Below, piece by piece: positions 8,954 through 18,422 of a stretch of DNA of 64,000 nucleotides. The position numbers and the translations under genes are program-made. Under the pieces are notes generated by a model. That model was not told the DNA's origin. It ran no database searches and worked only from the letters and a program-made list of their open reading frames with translations. The stretch lies in assembly GCA_947259365.1 (NCBI GenBank), contig CAMYMC010000001.1, positions 115,755 through 179,754 on the forward strand, in the 5' to 3' direction. Source of the DNA: an uncultured Acidimicrobiaceae bacterium. GTDB lineage: Bacteria; Actinomycetota; Acidimicrobiia; Spongiisociales; UBA5794. Each line of letters begins with the position of its first letter. Position 1 is the stretch's first letter.

Positions 8954-10752
8954 GCGGCGACCCTCCGCCTGGGGAGCGGGCGCCCGTAGGCGACCCACCA
9001 CTCGATCATCACGACGGCGAGGAGCACCGCCAGGATCAGCGGGGCCCACTCCCGCAACAGCGACGTGTCCTCGAGGGCGGAGGCATCGTCGAGGGTCGTC
9101 GCGATCGAGCGTGGGGGTGCGGAGGCTTCGCTTGCCGCGAACTGGCGGGCGTACACGGCCGAGCCGGCCGGCGCTCCTTCCGCGTCGCTGTAGCTGATCC
9201 GATAGATGCCCGGCCTCCCGGTCCGGGTGTACTCGAGCACTCCCGGCGTCACCGTCTCGCCCTCTCCGCCGGGCGGGGTGACGGCTGCTGCACCCCCAGG
9301 CGGCGGCGCCAGCGGGATCGGTGTGCCGGCGACGGCGGTGCCGGCCGTCGACAGCCGGCTCCCGCCGAGGTAGTCGATGATCCGCGCCCCGAAGACGGGG
9401 AAGCCCACCTGGACCGGAAGGTTCGAGCGGGCAACATCGAAGGTGAAGTAGACCGCCCGGTTGCCATCGATCTCGCCGAGGAGCACGAGGGGGGCATCGC
9501 CGGCACGGAGCAGCGGAAGCCAGCCGGGAGCCTCGACGATGTCCGCCTCGGCGATGGCGAGACCGCTCAGGTCGAGGCCCTCGAGGATGGGCTCGGAGGG
9601 CCGCTGGTATGTGACGACCGGGCTCTCGACACGTCCGACGATGCTCACTCCCCCGGGTGGGACCTCAGGGGCGAGCAGCCAGGCCGGGCGATCGACGAGG
9701 TCGGCCGAGCCGCCGTCGAGGATGACGATGTCCGGCGGGGTCTCGCTCGCCGGGCCCGCGCCGGGCAACGCTGCGACAAGGGCGTCGAGGAACGGTGAGC
9801 CTTCGCCGGCGATGGTGACGGTGAGCTGGGACGCCGCCGACAACACGAGTGCCGACGCGTCGTCGGTCGGATTGGCATCGGGGTCGCCGGCGAGGCGGAC
9901 CTCGACGACCTGACCCGGGCCGGCATCGACCGGCACGATCTCTTGCTCTCGAGCTCCCGGCCCCAAGGTCAAGTCGAGCGAACCGGCGGCGAGGCCGTCA
10001 ACGAGCAACTCGGCGCGCACCTCACGCAACCGGGCCGAGAAGTTCGCCACCTCCATGAACACCCGTGGAGGACCCTCGCCGGGCACGCCCGTGCCGAACG
10101 CCGTGACCGCCACGTCGTCGCCCGTCGCGTCGAAGGGCACATGGCGCGCCGAGCTCACCGGCTCCTCGAACGCGCCAGCAGTGCCGCCGTCGCTGAGGAT
10201 GAGGAGCGTCGTGGGCCGGTCGGGGGTCGACAAGCCCCGGGCGAGCCGGATCGCCGACTCGAGGTCCTCGACACCGCCTCCGGGCACGAGTCGATCGAGA
10301 GCGGCGAGCACGGGCCCCGGCTCCCGTGAGAACGCGGTGAGCACCTTGGGGCGCGACCCGGCTTCGACCACGGAGACGAGACGGGCGTCGGACGCATCGG
10401 CCGCCAAGCTGCGAGCTTCGCTGAGGGCGGCGTCGAATCGCCCGGCGGTGGCCATCGAGCCGGACGTGTCGACGATGAGCACGGTGTGCGGCCCCAGCAA
10501 CGTCTGCTCCCTGAAGAACGGGCGGGCGAGTAGGAACGCGAACCCGGCGAGGGCGAGCAGCTGCAGCACGAGGGCCGCCGTGATCTTGAGCCGCTGCCAC
10601 GGCAGCGCTGCCGAGACGTGCTGCTCTTCGTCTTCCCAGAGGCGGATGCTCGGCACCTCGAGGACGCGGCGTCGAGAGCGGAGCATGTAGAGCACGACGA
10701 GGGGAATGCTCAGCGACAGCAGCCCGAGCGCGGCCGGCGCCAGCAGGCTCAC
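8950..10752 (-). CDS. BatA-type VWA-domain membrane protein
   Basis: A 600-aa protein. The N terminus has the Aerotolerance_N/BatA pattern: a membrane segment at about 5-23, then RSRRRVLEVPSIRLW, then a second membrane segment at about 57-76. A VWA domain follows with MIDAS VDTSGSM near residue 95. A long extracytoplasmic-looking region leads to a final membrane helix near 571-588 and a basic tail. It overlaps DUF58 upstream and the larger VWA gene downstream by 4 nt each, so the three are translationally coupled. Confidence 0.85.
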   Translation of the reverse strand: MSLLAPAALGLLSLSIPLVVLYMLRSRRRVLEVPSIRLWEDEEQHVSAALPWQRLKITAALVLQLLALAGFAFLLARPFFREQTLLGPHTVLIVDTSGSMATAGRFDAALSEARSLAADASDARLVSVVEAGSRPKVLTAFSREPGPVLAALDRLVPGGGVEDLESAIRLARGLSTPDRPTTLLILSDGGTAGAFEEPVSSARHVPFDATGDDVAVTAFGTGVPGEGPPRVFMEVANFSARLREVRAELLVDGLAAGSLDLTLGPGAREQEIVPVDAGPGQVVEVRLAGDPDANPTDDASALVLSAASQLTVTIAGEGSPFLDALVAALPGAGPASETPPDIVILDGGSADLVDRPAWLLAPEVPPGGVSIVGRVESPVVTYQRPSEPILEGLDLSGLAIAEADIVEAPGWLPLLRAGDAPLVLLGEIDGNRAVYFTFDVARSNLPVQVGFPVFGARIIDYLGGSRLSTAGTAVAGTPIPLAPPPGGAAAVTPPGGEGETVTPGVLEYTRTGRPGIYRISYSDAEGAPAGSAVYARQFAASEASAPPRSIATTLDDASALEDTSLLREWAPLILAVLLAVVMIEWWVAYGRPLPRRRVAA

Positions 10753-11615
10753 CGCAGCACCTGCGAGGCGACGAGGCTGCGAAGCGTGGCGTCGAACGCG
10801 GCGTCGTCGGCGACGACGAGAACGTGGTCCATGCCGGAGCGGCGAGCCCGGCGGGCGGCGTCGGCGACGAACGCGTCGAGCCGGGCGCGGTAGCGCGCCG
10901 CCGCGTCACCTGAGAAGGACACCGGCAGCTCCTCGCCGGTCTCGACGTCGCGCAGTGTGAGGTCGCCCGTGAGATCGGGGTCGAGCTCGGCCGGGCTGAG
11001 AACGTGAAGCACGACTCCTCCACCGAGGGCCCCGAGCACGTCGACGGCCTGGTCCCATCCCGGTGCGAGCAGGTCGCTGATGAGGACGACGGGCCCCCGG
11101 TGGGCACCGGGAGCGGCGATGAGCCTCGCCGCGGCAATGAGGTCCGTTCCTCCCCCCGGCTCGAGGCGCTCGAGCCAGCCCTCCAGCTCGGGCCAGCGCC
11201 CGAGGTGACGGGCCCACGGACCGTGGTGGCTCACCCGATCGGGCCCGGGCACGGTGAGCAGCCGGACCCGCTCCCCCGAGGCGAGGGCGATGTAGGCGAC
11301 CATCGCCGCGAGTTCGCGGGCCGTGTCGAACTTGCGACCGAAGTCCATCGAGCCCGACGTGTCGACGAGAACCCGCAGCGGAAGCTCGTCCTCGGCCTCG
11401 AAGAGCCGGATGAGCACCACGCCGAGCCGGGCCCACAGGTTGTAGTCGATACGCCGGAAGTCGTCGCCGGGGTGGTACTCGCGGTAGTCGGCGAAGTCGA
11501 GGCTCTCACCGAGACGCACCGACCGGTGTCGTCCCGCCCACGTGCTACGCACCCTGGACCTCGTCCGGAGCGCCAGGCGCTCCAGTCTCGCCCGCTGCGT
11601 TGCGTCGAGCAGCAT
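10749..11615 (-). CDS. DUF58 domain protein
   Basis: A 288-aa soluble protein with the DUF58 signature YREYHPGDDFRRIDYNLWAR near residues 44-63, followed by a VWA-like MIDAS, VDTSGSMDFG, near residue 86. DUF58 proteins are almost always next to MoxR ATPases, as here, where the MoxR stop shares a base with this ATG (TGATG). They are thought to act with MoxR and VWA proteins in chaperone-like complexes. The exact role here is unknown. Confidence 0.9.
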   Translation of the reverse strand: MLLDATQRARLERLALRTRSRVRSTWAGRHRSVRLGESLDFADYREYHPGDDFRRIDYNLWARLGVVLIRLFEAEDELPLRVLVDTSGSMDFGRKFDTARELAAMVAYIALASGERVRLLTVPGPDRVSHHGPWARHLGRWPELEGWLERLEPGGGTDLIAAARLIAAPGAHRGPVVLISDLLAPGWDQAVDVLGALGGGVVLHVLSPAELDPDLTGDLTLRDVETGEELPVSFSGDAAARYRARLDAFVADAARRARRSGMDHVLVVADDAAFDATLRSLVASQVLR

Positions 11616-12583
11616 CAGTCCTCGACGGCGGGCGCAGGATATGCCGCCAGGATCTCGTCGATGATGGCATCTGCGGCGACGCCGTCGGCGGCCGCCTCGT
11701 ACCCGAGGACCAGGCGGTGGCGAATGCTGAGATGGGCGACGGCGCGCACGTCGTCGGCGGCGAGGTTGAGCCGACCGTCGACGAGCGCCCTTGCCTTCCC
11801 GCCGAGCACCATGGCCTGGCCCGCCCGCGGGCTCGCCCCGTACCGGACGTACCGTGACACGAGGGGAAGCGCATCGGCGTATTCCGGGTGGGAGGCGCCG
11901 ACGAGGGCCGAGACGTACCGGAGGAGGTGGCTCGCCGCAGGCACTTGACGGACGAGACCGAGCATCGCCTTCAGCGCCTGGGCGTCGGCGAGAGCGTCGA
12001 CCGACGGCGCCTCGTCGGTCGTGGTCCGTTGCAGGATCGAGGTGAGGTCCTCGGTGTTGGGAAACGGTACGTGCACCTTGAAGAGGAACCGGTCGAGCTG
12101 GGCCTCCGGGAGGGGGTACGTCCCTTCCATCTCGAGCGGGTTCTGTGTCGCCATGACGAAGAAGGGCCGCGGCAGCGGGTGCGTGGCGCCACCGAGGGTC
12201 ACCCGCCGCTCCTGCATCGCCTCGAGGAGCGCCGACTGGGTCTTCGGTGTCGCCCGGTTCACCTCGTCGGCGAGCACGACGTTGGCGAAGACCGGTCCCT
12301 CGTGGAACCGGAAGGTCCCCTCCTGGAGGACGTTGGTTCCGACGATGTCGGCGGGCATGAGGTCGGGGGTGAACTGGATCCGGCCGAACTCCACGGCGAG
12401 CGCCTCGCCGAGCGTTCGCAGCAGCAGCGTCTTGCCGAGCCCGGGGACACCTTCGAGGAGGACGTGACCTTCACAGAGCAGCCCGAGGAGCACGGCGCGA
12501 ACGAGCTCGCGCTGGCCGACGATGACTTTGCCGATCTCCTCCTCGATGGCGTGGACGGTTGTGGCGTATTCCTCCGGTGTCAT
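11615..12583 (-). CDS. MoxR-family AAA+ ATPase
   Basis: A 322-aa AAA+ ATPase. The Walker A is GVPGLGKT at about residues 45-52, Walker B is VVLADEVNRA near 107, and the sensor region MATQNPLEMEGTYPLPEAQLDRF is typical of MoxR. These ATPases act as chaperones that mature protein complexes or insert cofactors, working with VWA proteins such as the two encoded downstream. It overlaps the preceding coiled-coil gene by 4 nt and is immediately followed by DUF58. Confidence 0.95.
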   Translation of the reverse strand: MTPEEYATTVHAIEEEIGKVIVGQRELVRAVLLGLLCEGHVLLEGVPGLGKTLLLRTLGEALAVEFGRIQFTPDLMPADIVGTNVLQEGTFRFHEGPVFANVVLADEVNRATPKTQSALLEAMQERRVTLGGATHPLPRPFFVMATQNPLEMEGTYPLPEAQLDRFLFKVHVPFPNTEDLTSILQRTTTDEAPSVDALADAQALKAMLGLVRQVPAASHLLRYVSALVGASHPEYADALPLVSRYVRYGASPRAGQAMVLGGKARALVDGRLNLAADDVRAVAHLSIRHRLVLGYEAAADGVAADAIIDEILAAYPAPAVED

Positions 12584-14154
12584 TGACCCAGCTCCGTGAA
12601 GTAGATGCGGACGATGTCGCGCAGGCTTGCAGGGATCGACATTCTGTCGAGAGCTTCGAGCGCCTCCTGCTGGTAGACGGCGTAGCGATCCGTGTAGGGG
12701 ACGAGCGCGTCGTTGGAGATGCCCTCGCCGCGGGTGCGGCCCCGGACCTCACCAGACGAGTCGGTCGTGTCGAAGAAGACGCGTGACTCGTCCCCGACCT
12801 CGGCGTCGGGAGGGTCGAACACCGAGCTCCGCGCCGGGTCGCGGATGATGTCGTCGTCACCCTGAGTCGGGAGGTCGACGCCACCCGCGCCCCGGCCCCC
12901 ATCGACCGGGTTCGGGTTGTCGGCACCCGTGCCCGAGCCGCCGCCTCCGCCCCCCTGACCCTGACCTTGGCCCTGGCCCTGACCCTGCCCCTGACCCTGC
13001 CCCTGACCCTGACCCTGACCCTGCCCCTGACCCTGACCCTGACCTTGCCCCTGACCCTGACCCTGACCCTGACCCTGGCCCTGGCCCCGGGCATCGTCGA
13101 GACTCCGCTGCTGATCGCGGACACCGGCCCGGGCATCGGCGAGCTCGCCGGCGGCGTCGACACGATCCGCCGCCTCGCCGAGCCGTTCGAGCGCATCCGC
13201 CACGGCCGATGCCACGTCGCCTGATCGACTCAGCTCTCCCGCCACGTCGTCGAGAGCGCCGGCGAGGTCGGGCGCCGTCTGGCCGACGTCCGCGGCGAGC
13301 TCGGCGAGCCGTTGCGCCGCTGCGGCCCGCTCCTCGTCGGACAGGCCGTCGGCACGGTCGGCGAGATCCTGGAGCTGTGCTGCGGCGTCGTCTCCGGCAC
13401 CGATGGGATCCTGGCGGAGCTTCTCGTCGAGACCGGCGAGTGCGGTCTTGAGCGGGATGGCCGTTGGGTCCTCGAGCTCGCCCAGGCGCTGGCGCGCTTC
13501 ACCGAGCGCCTGGATGGCCCGGTCGAGATCCTCGGAGCGACGCAGCTCTTCCGCGGTGCGACGAAGCTCGTCGGCGACCTCCTCCGCCTTCGTCTCGTCG
13601 GCGAGCCGCTCGATCTCGTCGGCGGCCGCGTCGACGAGATCCGCGACGTGCCGGCGCTCTTCCCACTCGGCATCGGCGGGAGAGGCGGGAAGCGCCAGGG
13701 CGAACGACGCGGCGGTGACGAGGGCGGTGAGCCACAGCAGCCGGCGATCGGGGAGCCGGCGCCCGAAGCCTTCGAGTGTCCGCCCTTCCGCCCAGGCCGC
13801 AGCGCCCGCCACCTGAGCCCGCTCGATCCCGGTCGGCTCCGACTTCACCGCCAGCTCCCACGCGGTACCGATGCGGTCCTTGGCCTCGAGCCTGCGGTCG
13901 ATCTCCTGGGCGGCTCGGCGGTGTGAGGGAGGACGCAGCAGCGTCACGGCCGAGACGAGGACCACCGCCGCGGCCGCTGCGAGGACGGTCGCCGGTTCGG
14001 CCCACGGGATGACGGCGACGCGGCCGACCCCGATGACGAGCGCACCGGCGGCGGCGACGACGCCGATCGCGGCCGTCACCCGCCGCGCCAGGTCCGCAGT
14101 ACGAAGCCACCTGCGAGCGGCGGAGACGAGCGCGACGATGGGCTCAGGCGGCAC
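12580..14154 (-). CDS. DUF4175-like membrane protein with coiled coil and long Gly-Gln tract
   Basis: A 524-aa protein. Two hydrophobic helices near residues 25-70 and one near 155-175 are followed by a long Glu/Ala-rich helical coiled-coil region (about 180-355). A tract of about 20 Gly-Gln dipeptides follows (about 356-400), then a Gly/Ser linker and a charged C-terminal domain of about 110 aa. This is the layout of DUF4175-like proteins found in MoxR/VWA clusters. The GQ tract probably acts as a flexible linker. It overlaps the upstream permease stop by 11 nt. Function unknown. Confidence 0.75.
   Translation of the reverse strand: MPPEPIVALVSAARRWLRTADLARRVTAAIGVVAAAGALVIGVGRVAVIPWAEPATVLAAAAAVVLVSAVTLLRPPSHRRAAQEIDRRLEAKDRIGTAWELAVKSEPTGIERAQVAGAAAWAEGRTLEGFGRRLPDRRLLWLTALVTAASFALALPASPADAEWEERRHVADLVDAAADEIERLADETKAEEVADELRRTAEELRRSEDLDRAIQALGEARQRLGELEDPTAIPLKTALAGLDEKLRQDPIGAGDDAAAQLQDLADRADGLSDEERAAAAQRLAELAADVGQTAPDLAGALDDVAGELSRSGDVASAVADALERLGEAADRVDAAGELADARAGVRDQQRSLDDARGQGQGQGQGQGQGQGQGQGQGQGQGQGQGQGQGQGQGQGQGQGQGGGGGGSGTGADNPNPVDGGRGAGGVDLPTQGDDDIIRDPARSSVFDPPDAEVGDESRVFFDTTDSSGEVRGRTRGEGISNDALVPYTDRYAVYQQEALEALDRMSIPASLRDIVRIYFTELGQ
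12956..13089. repeat. Hexanucleotide tandem repeat encoding (Gly-Gln)n
   Basis: About 22 tandem copies of a 6-bp unit, CCCTGA with variants CCTTGG, CCCTGC and CCCTGG on the plus strand. They encode alternating Gly-Gln on the minus strand within the coiled-coil gene. Because the unit is a multiple of three, copy-number change would alter linker length without breaking the frame. Confidence 0.95.
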
Positions 14155-15250
14155 GGGCCCCCACTCTCTCCAACGGACGAAGCTTGCGACGCGGGGCTCT
14201 CACCAGCCTGGCGGCGGCGCCGAGCGCCACGAGCGACAGGGCGAGCTCGAAGAGAACCGCCGAGGGCCACACAGGCGCCCGGATGGGATCTGCTGCCCGC
14301 ACCCCCTGGTTGACGAACCCGGGTAGCTGAGCGCCGAGTCCGGGCTCGAAGAAGAACTCCTCCTCGAACCGGACTCCTCCCCCGCCGAAGAAGAAGGGGT
14401 CGGTGAAGTCGGAGACGGCGGATGCGGCATAGCCCTGACGCTTGACGAGCACCGAGCGGAAAGGAAGGTACGGCGAGCTGACGACCTCGGCGCGGAAGTC
14501 GATGGGGTCCGAAGAGGCATCGACGAGACCGAGGTACGGGTTGATGTGCGCGGCGTAGAGCTCGCGCCCGTCGTCGCGGGGGATGCCGCGGTCGAACCTC
14601 GTGGGGCCCAGCGTGTCGGGTCCGAGCAGGAAGATCTCGGCGACGAGCAAGGCGAGCGTGCCGAACACCAGCACGACCGTCCACACGTAGGAGCCGAGAA
14701 CGGCTCCCTGGACGCTCTTGGCTCTGGCCGATACCCAGATCGAGACGGAGCCGATCATGAGTGAGGCGGTGGTGATCAGACCCATACCGGCGAGGACGTT
14801 CCAGATCGTCACACCGCCGAGCAGAACGGGGATGACGAGCAGCGGGGTCGTGGCGACGAGCAGCAGCAGAACATAGGCGAGCGCGGAGGCGAGCTTGCCG
14901 ACGACGATTCGCCATGCGCTGAGCTGGCTCACCTGGAGCAGCGGCAGGGTCTGGCGCTCCCTCTCCCCGACGATCGCCACCGCCGCCTGCCCCGGCACGA
15001 CGAAGACGACCGCGGTGAGGAGACCGATGAGCAGGGTATGGAGGATGAACCGGCCCATCGAAGACGATGCGAACACCGAGCTGAGTCCGGCGACGCCGAG
15101 ACCGTCGAGGCGGGAGGAAGCCGCCGACCTCGCCACGAGGTAGGCGAGGAACGTCAGGACACCCGCGGCCAGGACCCAGACGCTGAGCAGGATCGGAGAG
15201 CGCAGCGACCGGAACCGCTCTTGGAGCTCGCGGCGGGCGACGGGGTTCAT
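14144..15250 (-). CDS. ABC-2 type transporter permease
   Basis: A 368-aa integral membrane protein with about six hydrophobic segments, including ones near residues 20-40, 60-85, 110-135, 140-165, 170-195 and near the C terminus. The segment VVPGQAAVAIVGERERQTLPLLQVSQLS is the typical ABC-2 permease E-R loop. A large soluble insert with an Arg/Asp-rich region lies before the last helix. The ATG at 15250 overlaps the ABC ATPase stop (ATGA), so the pair forms one exporter. The substrate is unknown. The neighbouring 706-aa protein is likely part of the same system. Confidence 0.88.
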   Translation of the reverse strand: MNPVARRELQERFRSLRSPILLSVWVLAAGVLTFLAYLVARSAASSRLDGLGVAGLSSVFASSSMGRFILHTLLIGLLTAVVFVVPGQAAVAIVGERERQTLPLLQVSQLSAWRIVVGKLASALAYVLLLLVATTPLLVIPVLLGGVTIWNVLAGMGLITTASLMIGSVSIWVSARAKSVQGAVLGSYVWTVVLVFGTLALLVAEIFLLGPDTLGPTRFDRGIPRDDGRELYAAHINPYLGLVDASSDPIDFRAEVVSSPYLPFRSVLVKRQGYAASAVSDFTDPFFFGGGGVRFEEEFFFEPGLGAQLPGFVNQGVRAADPIRAPVWPSAVLFELALSLVALGAAARLVRAPRRKLRPLERVGARAA

Positions 15251-16188
15251 ACCGGTTCCCCTTCGCCGTCGTCGGTGAGCCTGAGGAACAGCTCCTCGAG
15301 ACCGGCCCCCTCGACCCGCCACTCGACGACGCGGGCGCCGGCGGCGACGACGGCCGCCAGCAGCTGCGCGGATGCGGCGTCGTCGCCCTCGAAGGAGATC
15401 CGAAGCTGATCCCGCTCGACATCGACGGCCTCGACGCCGGAGAGGGTGCGAATCGTCTCCTCGGCGGTCTCGGCATCCTCCGGCACCACTCGGGCGACGA
15501 GGGCGCGGTGGCCGACGAGCTGGGCCCGGATCTCCTCGACGCTGCCCTGGGCGAGAACGCGGCCGTGGTCGACGACCGCGAGGTGTGAGCAGATGCCCTC
15601 GAGCTCGGAGAGGATGTGCGAGGAGATGACGATCGTCCGACCCATCCGGTGCAGCTCGGCGATGAGCTCCCGAAGGTGCACTCGGGCCCGGGGGTCGAGA
15701 CCCGACGCAGGCTCGTCGAGGACGAGGAGCTCGGGATCGTGGATGAGCGCCCGGGCGAGGGAGAGCCGCTGCTTCATACCCCGCGAGAGCGTGTTGACGT
15801 CGGCGTCCGCCTTGTCCTCGAGAGCGACGAGGGCGAGGAGGTCCGCGACGACCGCCGGACGCGCCAGCGGCCTGATGTCCTGGGTCGCCGCGAAGAACTC
15901 GAGGTACTCCCGGGTCCTCAGGCCCTCGTAGACGCCGAAGAAGTCCGGCATGTAGCCGACGTGGCGGCGCACCGCCCTCGGGTCCCGCTCCGGGTCGAGG
16001 CCGCCGATGCGGACCCTCCCCCCGTCGCGCTCGAGGAGCGATGTCATGATGAGCATCGACGTCGTCTTGCCGGCGCCGTTGGGTCCGATGAGCCCGACGA
16101 CCGAGCCCCGCGGCACCGTGAGGTTGGCGTCGTGAAGCGCTCGGACCCGTCCGTACCGCTTCTCGACCTGGTCGAACTCGACGATCAT
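15247..16188 (-). CDS. ABC transporter ATP-binding protein (ABC-2 exporter type)
   Basis: A 313-aa nucleotide-binding domain. The Walker A is GPNGAGKT at residues 35-42, the signature is LSRGMKQRL, and the Walker B is LLVLDEPASGLDP. A C-terminal extension of about 90 aa after the core fold is typical of ABC-2 exporters. The ATG at 16188 lies in an ATGA overlap with the upstream gene. The frame is open much farther upstream, but that part is the antisense frame of the previous gene. Partner of the permease at 14144-15250. Confidence 0.95.
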   Translation of the reverse strand: MIVEFDQVEKRYGRVRALHDANLTVPRGSVVGLIGPNGAGKTTSMLIMTSLLERDGGRVRIGGLDPERDPRAVRRHVGYMPDFFGVYEGLRTREYLEFFAATQDIRPLARPAVVADLLALVALEDKADADVNTLSRGMKQRLSLARALIHDPELLVLDEPASGLDPRARVHLRELIAELHRMGRTIVISSHILSELEGICSHLAVVDHGRVLAQGSVEEIRAQLVGHRALVARVVPEDAETAEETIRTLSGVEAVDVERDQLRISFEGDDAASAQLLAAVVAAGARVVEWRVEGAGLEELFLRLTDDGEGEPV

Positions 16189-18305
16189 GCGGTGCTCCAT
16201 GTCAGCTGGTAGCGGGCGAGCGTCAGCGTGTCGTCGAAGAAGTCGTCTTCGCTCGTTCCCCGTACGACGAGCTCGCCGCCGGGGTTCACATAGGGCTCCA
16301 GGGCGAAGTCGACGCCCCACGAAATCGGCTCGAACTCGCCGGTGTCCCACCGGAAGGCTTCGGCGACCTGGAGTCTCGTGAACCCGGGGCTGATCTCCGC
16401 CCTCTCCACGCCCTCGGGAACGAGGTACCGGAAGAGCACCTCGTCGGCGCCGTATGCGTAGATCTCGTCGTAGAAGCCTTCGACACTGGCCGCACCGACC
16501 ACGTCGAGGAGCTCGGGCCTGACGAAGCCGAGCGACACGGCGTCGGCGCCCTCCAGCTCGAGCCGCTTCACGACGAGCGTCGTGCCCGCGGCCTCGGCGC
16601 GGCGGCCATCGACGCTCAGCGCCGGCTGGGGTGAGTCGGTGAAGCCGAAGAAGAAGACCCCGGATCCCCGCAGATCCGGGACCTGGCCCTCGGCATAGGC
16701 TGCGAGCGCATTGACGCGGGTGAAGTCGTTGGGGTCGAACTCCTCGATGGAGAAGGCCCTCCGGTTCATCGTTTCGGCGATGACGGGCTCGTAGAGGACG
16801 CGGGCGCCGGCGATCCGGATCGCCACCGTGCCGTCGCCTCCTGGCGGAAGTGGGTCTTGGGCGGTGTAACCGAGACCGTTGACGACCATGCCCCAAGCCC
16901 AGTACGACCATTCGCCCGTGTTGACGACGGACGCCTCGCGCGCCACACCTACGTTGTCCGGCAGAGCGCTGTCGACGAGGGCGACGTCGAGCGCGACCGA
17001 CTGCGGTTCGGTCCACTGCGCCTGTGTGGTGCCGACGCCGAGATCCTCCAGTTCGAAGGTGACACCCGATCTTTCGCCATCGGAGGCGAGGAGCTGAGCG
17101 GCCGCCCCGCCCGCGCCTGCCGCAGGTTGCGCACTCCAGCCGGCAGGGAACAGCAACTCGTGATCGCCGCCCGACTCGACCTGGAGGACGAATCCGCCGT
17201 ACCCCTCGCTCCTGCCCTCGTCGTCGATGACGACGGAAGCCTGGCTCACGGTGAACGCCTGGAGCTGGGCCCGACCCACGACCCAGAAGCCGGCGACGAA
17301 GACAGCGCTGAGGACGGGCACGGTCAGCCACGCCAGCTCGGGTCGGCCCAGCCGCCTCAGCGCGACGAAGTTGGTGGGGCCGACGAGGACGACGAAGAGC
17401 CCGATGCCGCCGAGCAGCCACGGCAGCGCCGGCACACCCGCCTCACGGCCGGCGGACGCGGCGGTGACGAGGGTGAACGGCAGGCTGTTGAAGGTCTCAT
17501 TGCGCACCAGGCCGACCGGCGGGACGCCGCGGAGCAGACGGCTCCACTCCTCCGGCGTGGCCGCGCCGGGGTCGATCGCCCCCACCTCGCCGGCGCCGTG
17601 CCTGGCGACGACGGCCGACGTCTCCGCCCACGGCGTGCCCGCCGCCGGGTCGGCGATCGCGACCACCGTCGCCGCCGGGCCGTAGAGACGGCCGCCGCGA
17701 CGCACCCAGCGGTCGACGACGGCCTCGCCATCAGCGCCGAGCCCGTCGAAAGCTCCGTCCCCGACGACGAGGTACGGCAGGACGCCCGAGCCGAGGCCGA
17801 AGAGGTCGGGCTCGACGGTGACCGGGATGACCTCCCGGGCGACGGGGTCGGTCTGGGCGCTGCGGAGGACGGTGTCGATGCCGTCGACGCCGAGGACGCC
17901 GACGAGCAGCTCGTTGCGGGGCGTGCGCACCCTGATGGTCTCCGACGAGATGCGCTCCTCACCTCCATCGGATCCGATTCGGTACAGCTCGACGGAGACG
18001 TTGCGGCGGGCGCCGGGAGGGGCCCCCTCGATCCGGTACTGCTTGACCCCGGCAGCCGGGACCTCGACGTTGGTGCGGGTGACGGCGCCACCGGAGGTCA
18101 CGTCGACGCGACCGACGAGGAGCTCGGCCGCGGTGAGGTCGACGGTCACCGGCACGGGCGCGGTGGGGTCGACGAAGCCGCCGACACCGAGCGAGACCTC
18201 CATGGTGAAGGGCTCCACTCTGGCGTCCTGGCCGAGCGCGACCGGCGCGATCCCGAGGACGATCGCCCCCGTCACCGCCGCTGCGACGCGTCTCAACATC
18301 CGCAC
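16185..18305 (-). CDS. Large secreted/membrane protein of the ABC-MoxR-VWA operon
   Basis: A 706-aa protein with a Sec-type signal (about residues 1-25). A beta-rich extracytoplasmic N-terminal region (to about 290) follows. Two transmembrane helices (about 300-320 and 330-350) precede a second long extracytoplasmic domain. No enzyme motif is recognised. It begins the eight-gene operon and overlaps the ABC ATPase by 4 nt, which suggests it is an accessory or substrate-handling part of that exporter. An alternative start two codons downstream gives the same signal peptide. Confidence 0.75.
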   Translation of the reverse strand: MRMLRRVAAAVTGAIVLGIAPVALGQDARVEPFTMEVSLGVGGFVDPTAPVPVTVDLTAAELLVGRVDVTSGGAVTRTNVEVPAAGVKQYRIEGAPPGARRNVSVELYRIGSDGGEERISSETIRVRTPRNELLVGVLGVDGIDTVLRSAQTDPVAREVIPVTVEPDLFGLGSGVLPYLVVGDGAFDGLGADGEAVVDRWVRRGGRLYGPAATVVAIADPAAGTPWAETSAVVARHGAGEVGAIDPGAATPEEWSRLLRGVPPVGLVRNETFNSLPFTLVTAASAGREAGVPALPWLLGGIGLFVVLVGPTNFVALRRLGRPELAWLTVPVLSAVFVAGFWVVGRAQLQAFTVSQASVVIDDEGRSEGYGGFVLQVESGGDHELLFPAGWSAQPAAGAGGAAAQLLASDGERSGVTFELEDLGVGTTQAQWTEPQSVALDVALVDSALPDNVGVAREASVVNTGEWSYWAWGMVVNGLGYTAQDPLPPGGDGTVAIRIAGARVLYEPVIAETMNRRAFSIEEFDPNDFTRVNALAAYAEGQVPDLRGSGVFFFGFTDSPQPALSVDGRRAEAAGTTLVVKRLELEGADAVSLGFVRPELLDVVGAASVEGFYDEIYAYGADEVLFRYLVPEGVERAEISPGFTRLQVAEAFRWDTGEFEPISWGVDFALEPYVNPGGELVVRGTSEDDFFDDTLTLARYQLTWSTA

Positions 18306-18422
18306 ACCCCATCAGACGTCCCTGCACCGCACCAGGTTCCCGGTGTCGTGCCGAACCCTAGGGACCGCAGGCGTCGCCGGCGACGGTCGCGCTCGGCAAT
18401 CCGAACGTCCGCGACTCGCGTG

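Noticed and set aside
6305..8989. 894-aa plus-strand open frame
   Set aside because: It is the antisense frame of the VWA gene, Arg/Gly/Asp-rich with no domain; high GC keeps frames open.
12956..13089. CRISPR-like array
   Set aside because: The units are 6 bp and contiguous; no spacers.
18300..18422. Possible riboswitch remnant upstream of the 706-aa protein gene
   Set aside because: GGGAACCTGGTGCGGTGCAGGG on the minus strand partly resembles TPP or cobalamin riboswitch pieces, but the other conserved halves (CTGAGA or the B12 box) are absent.
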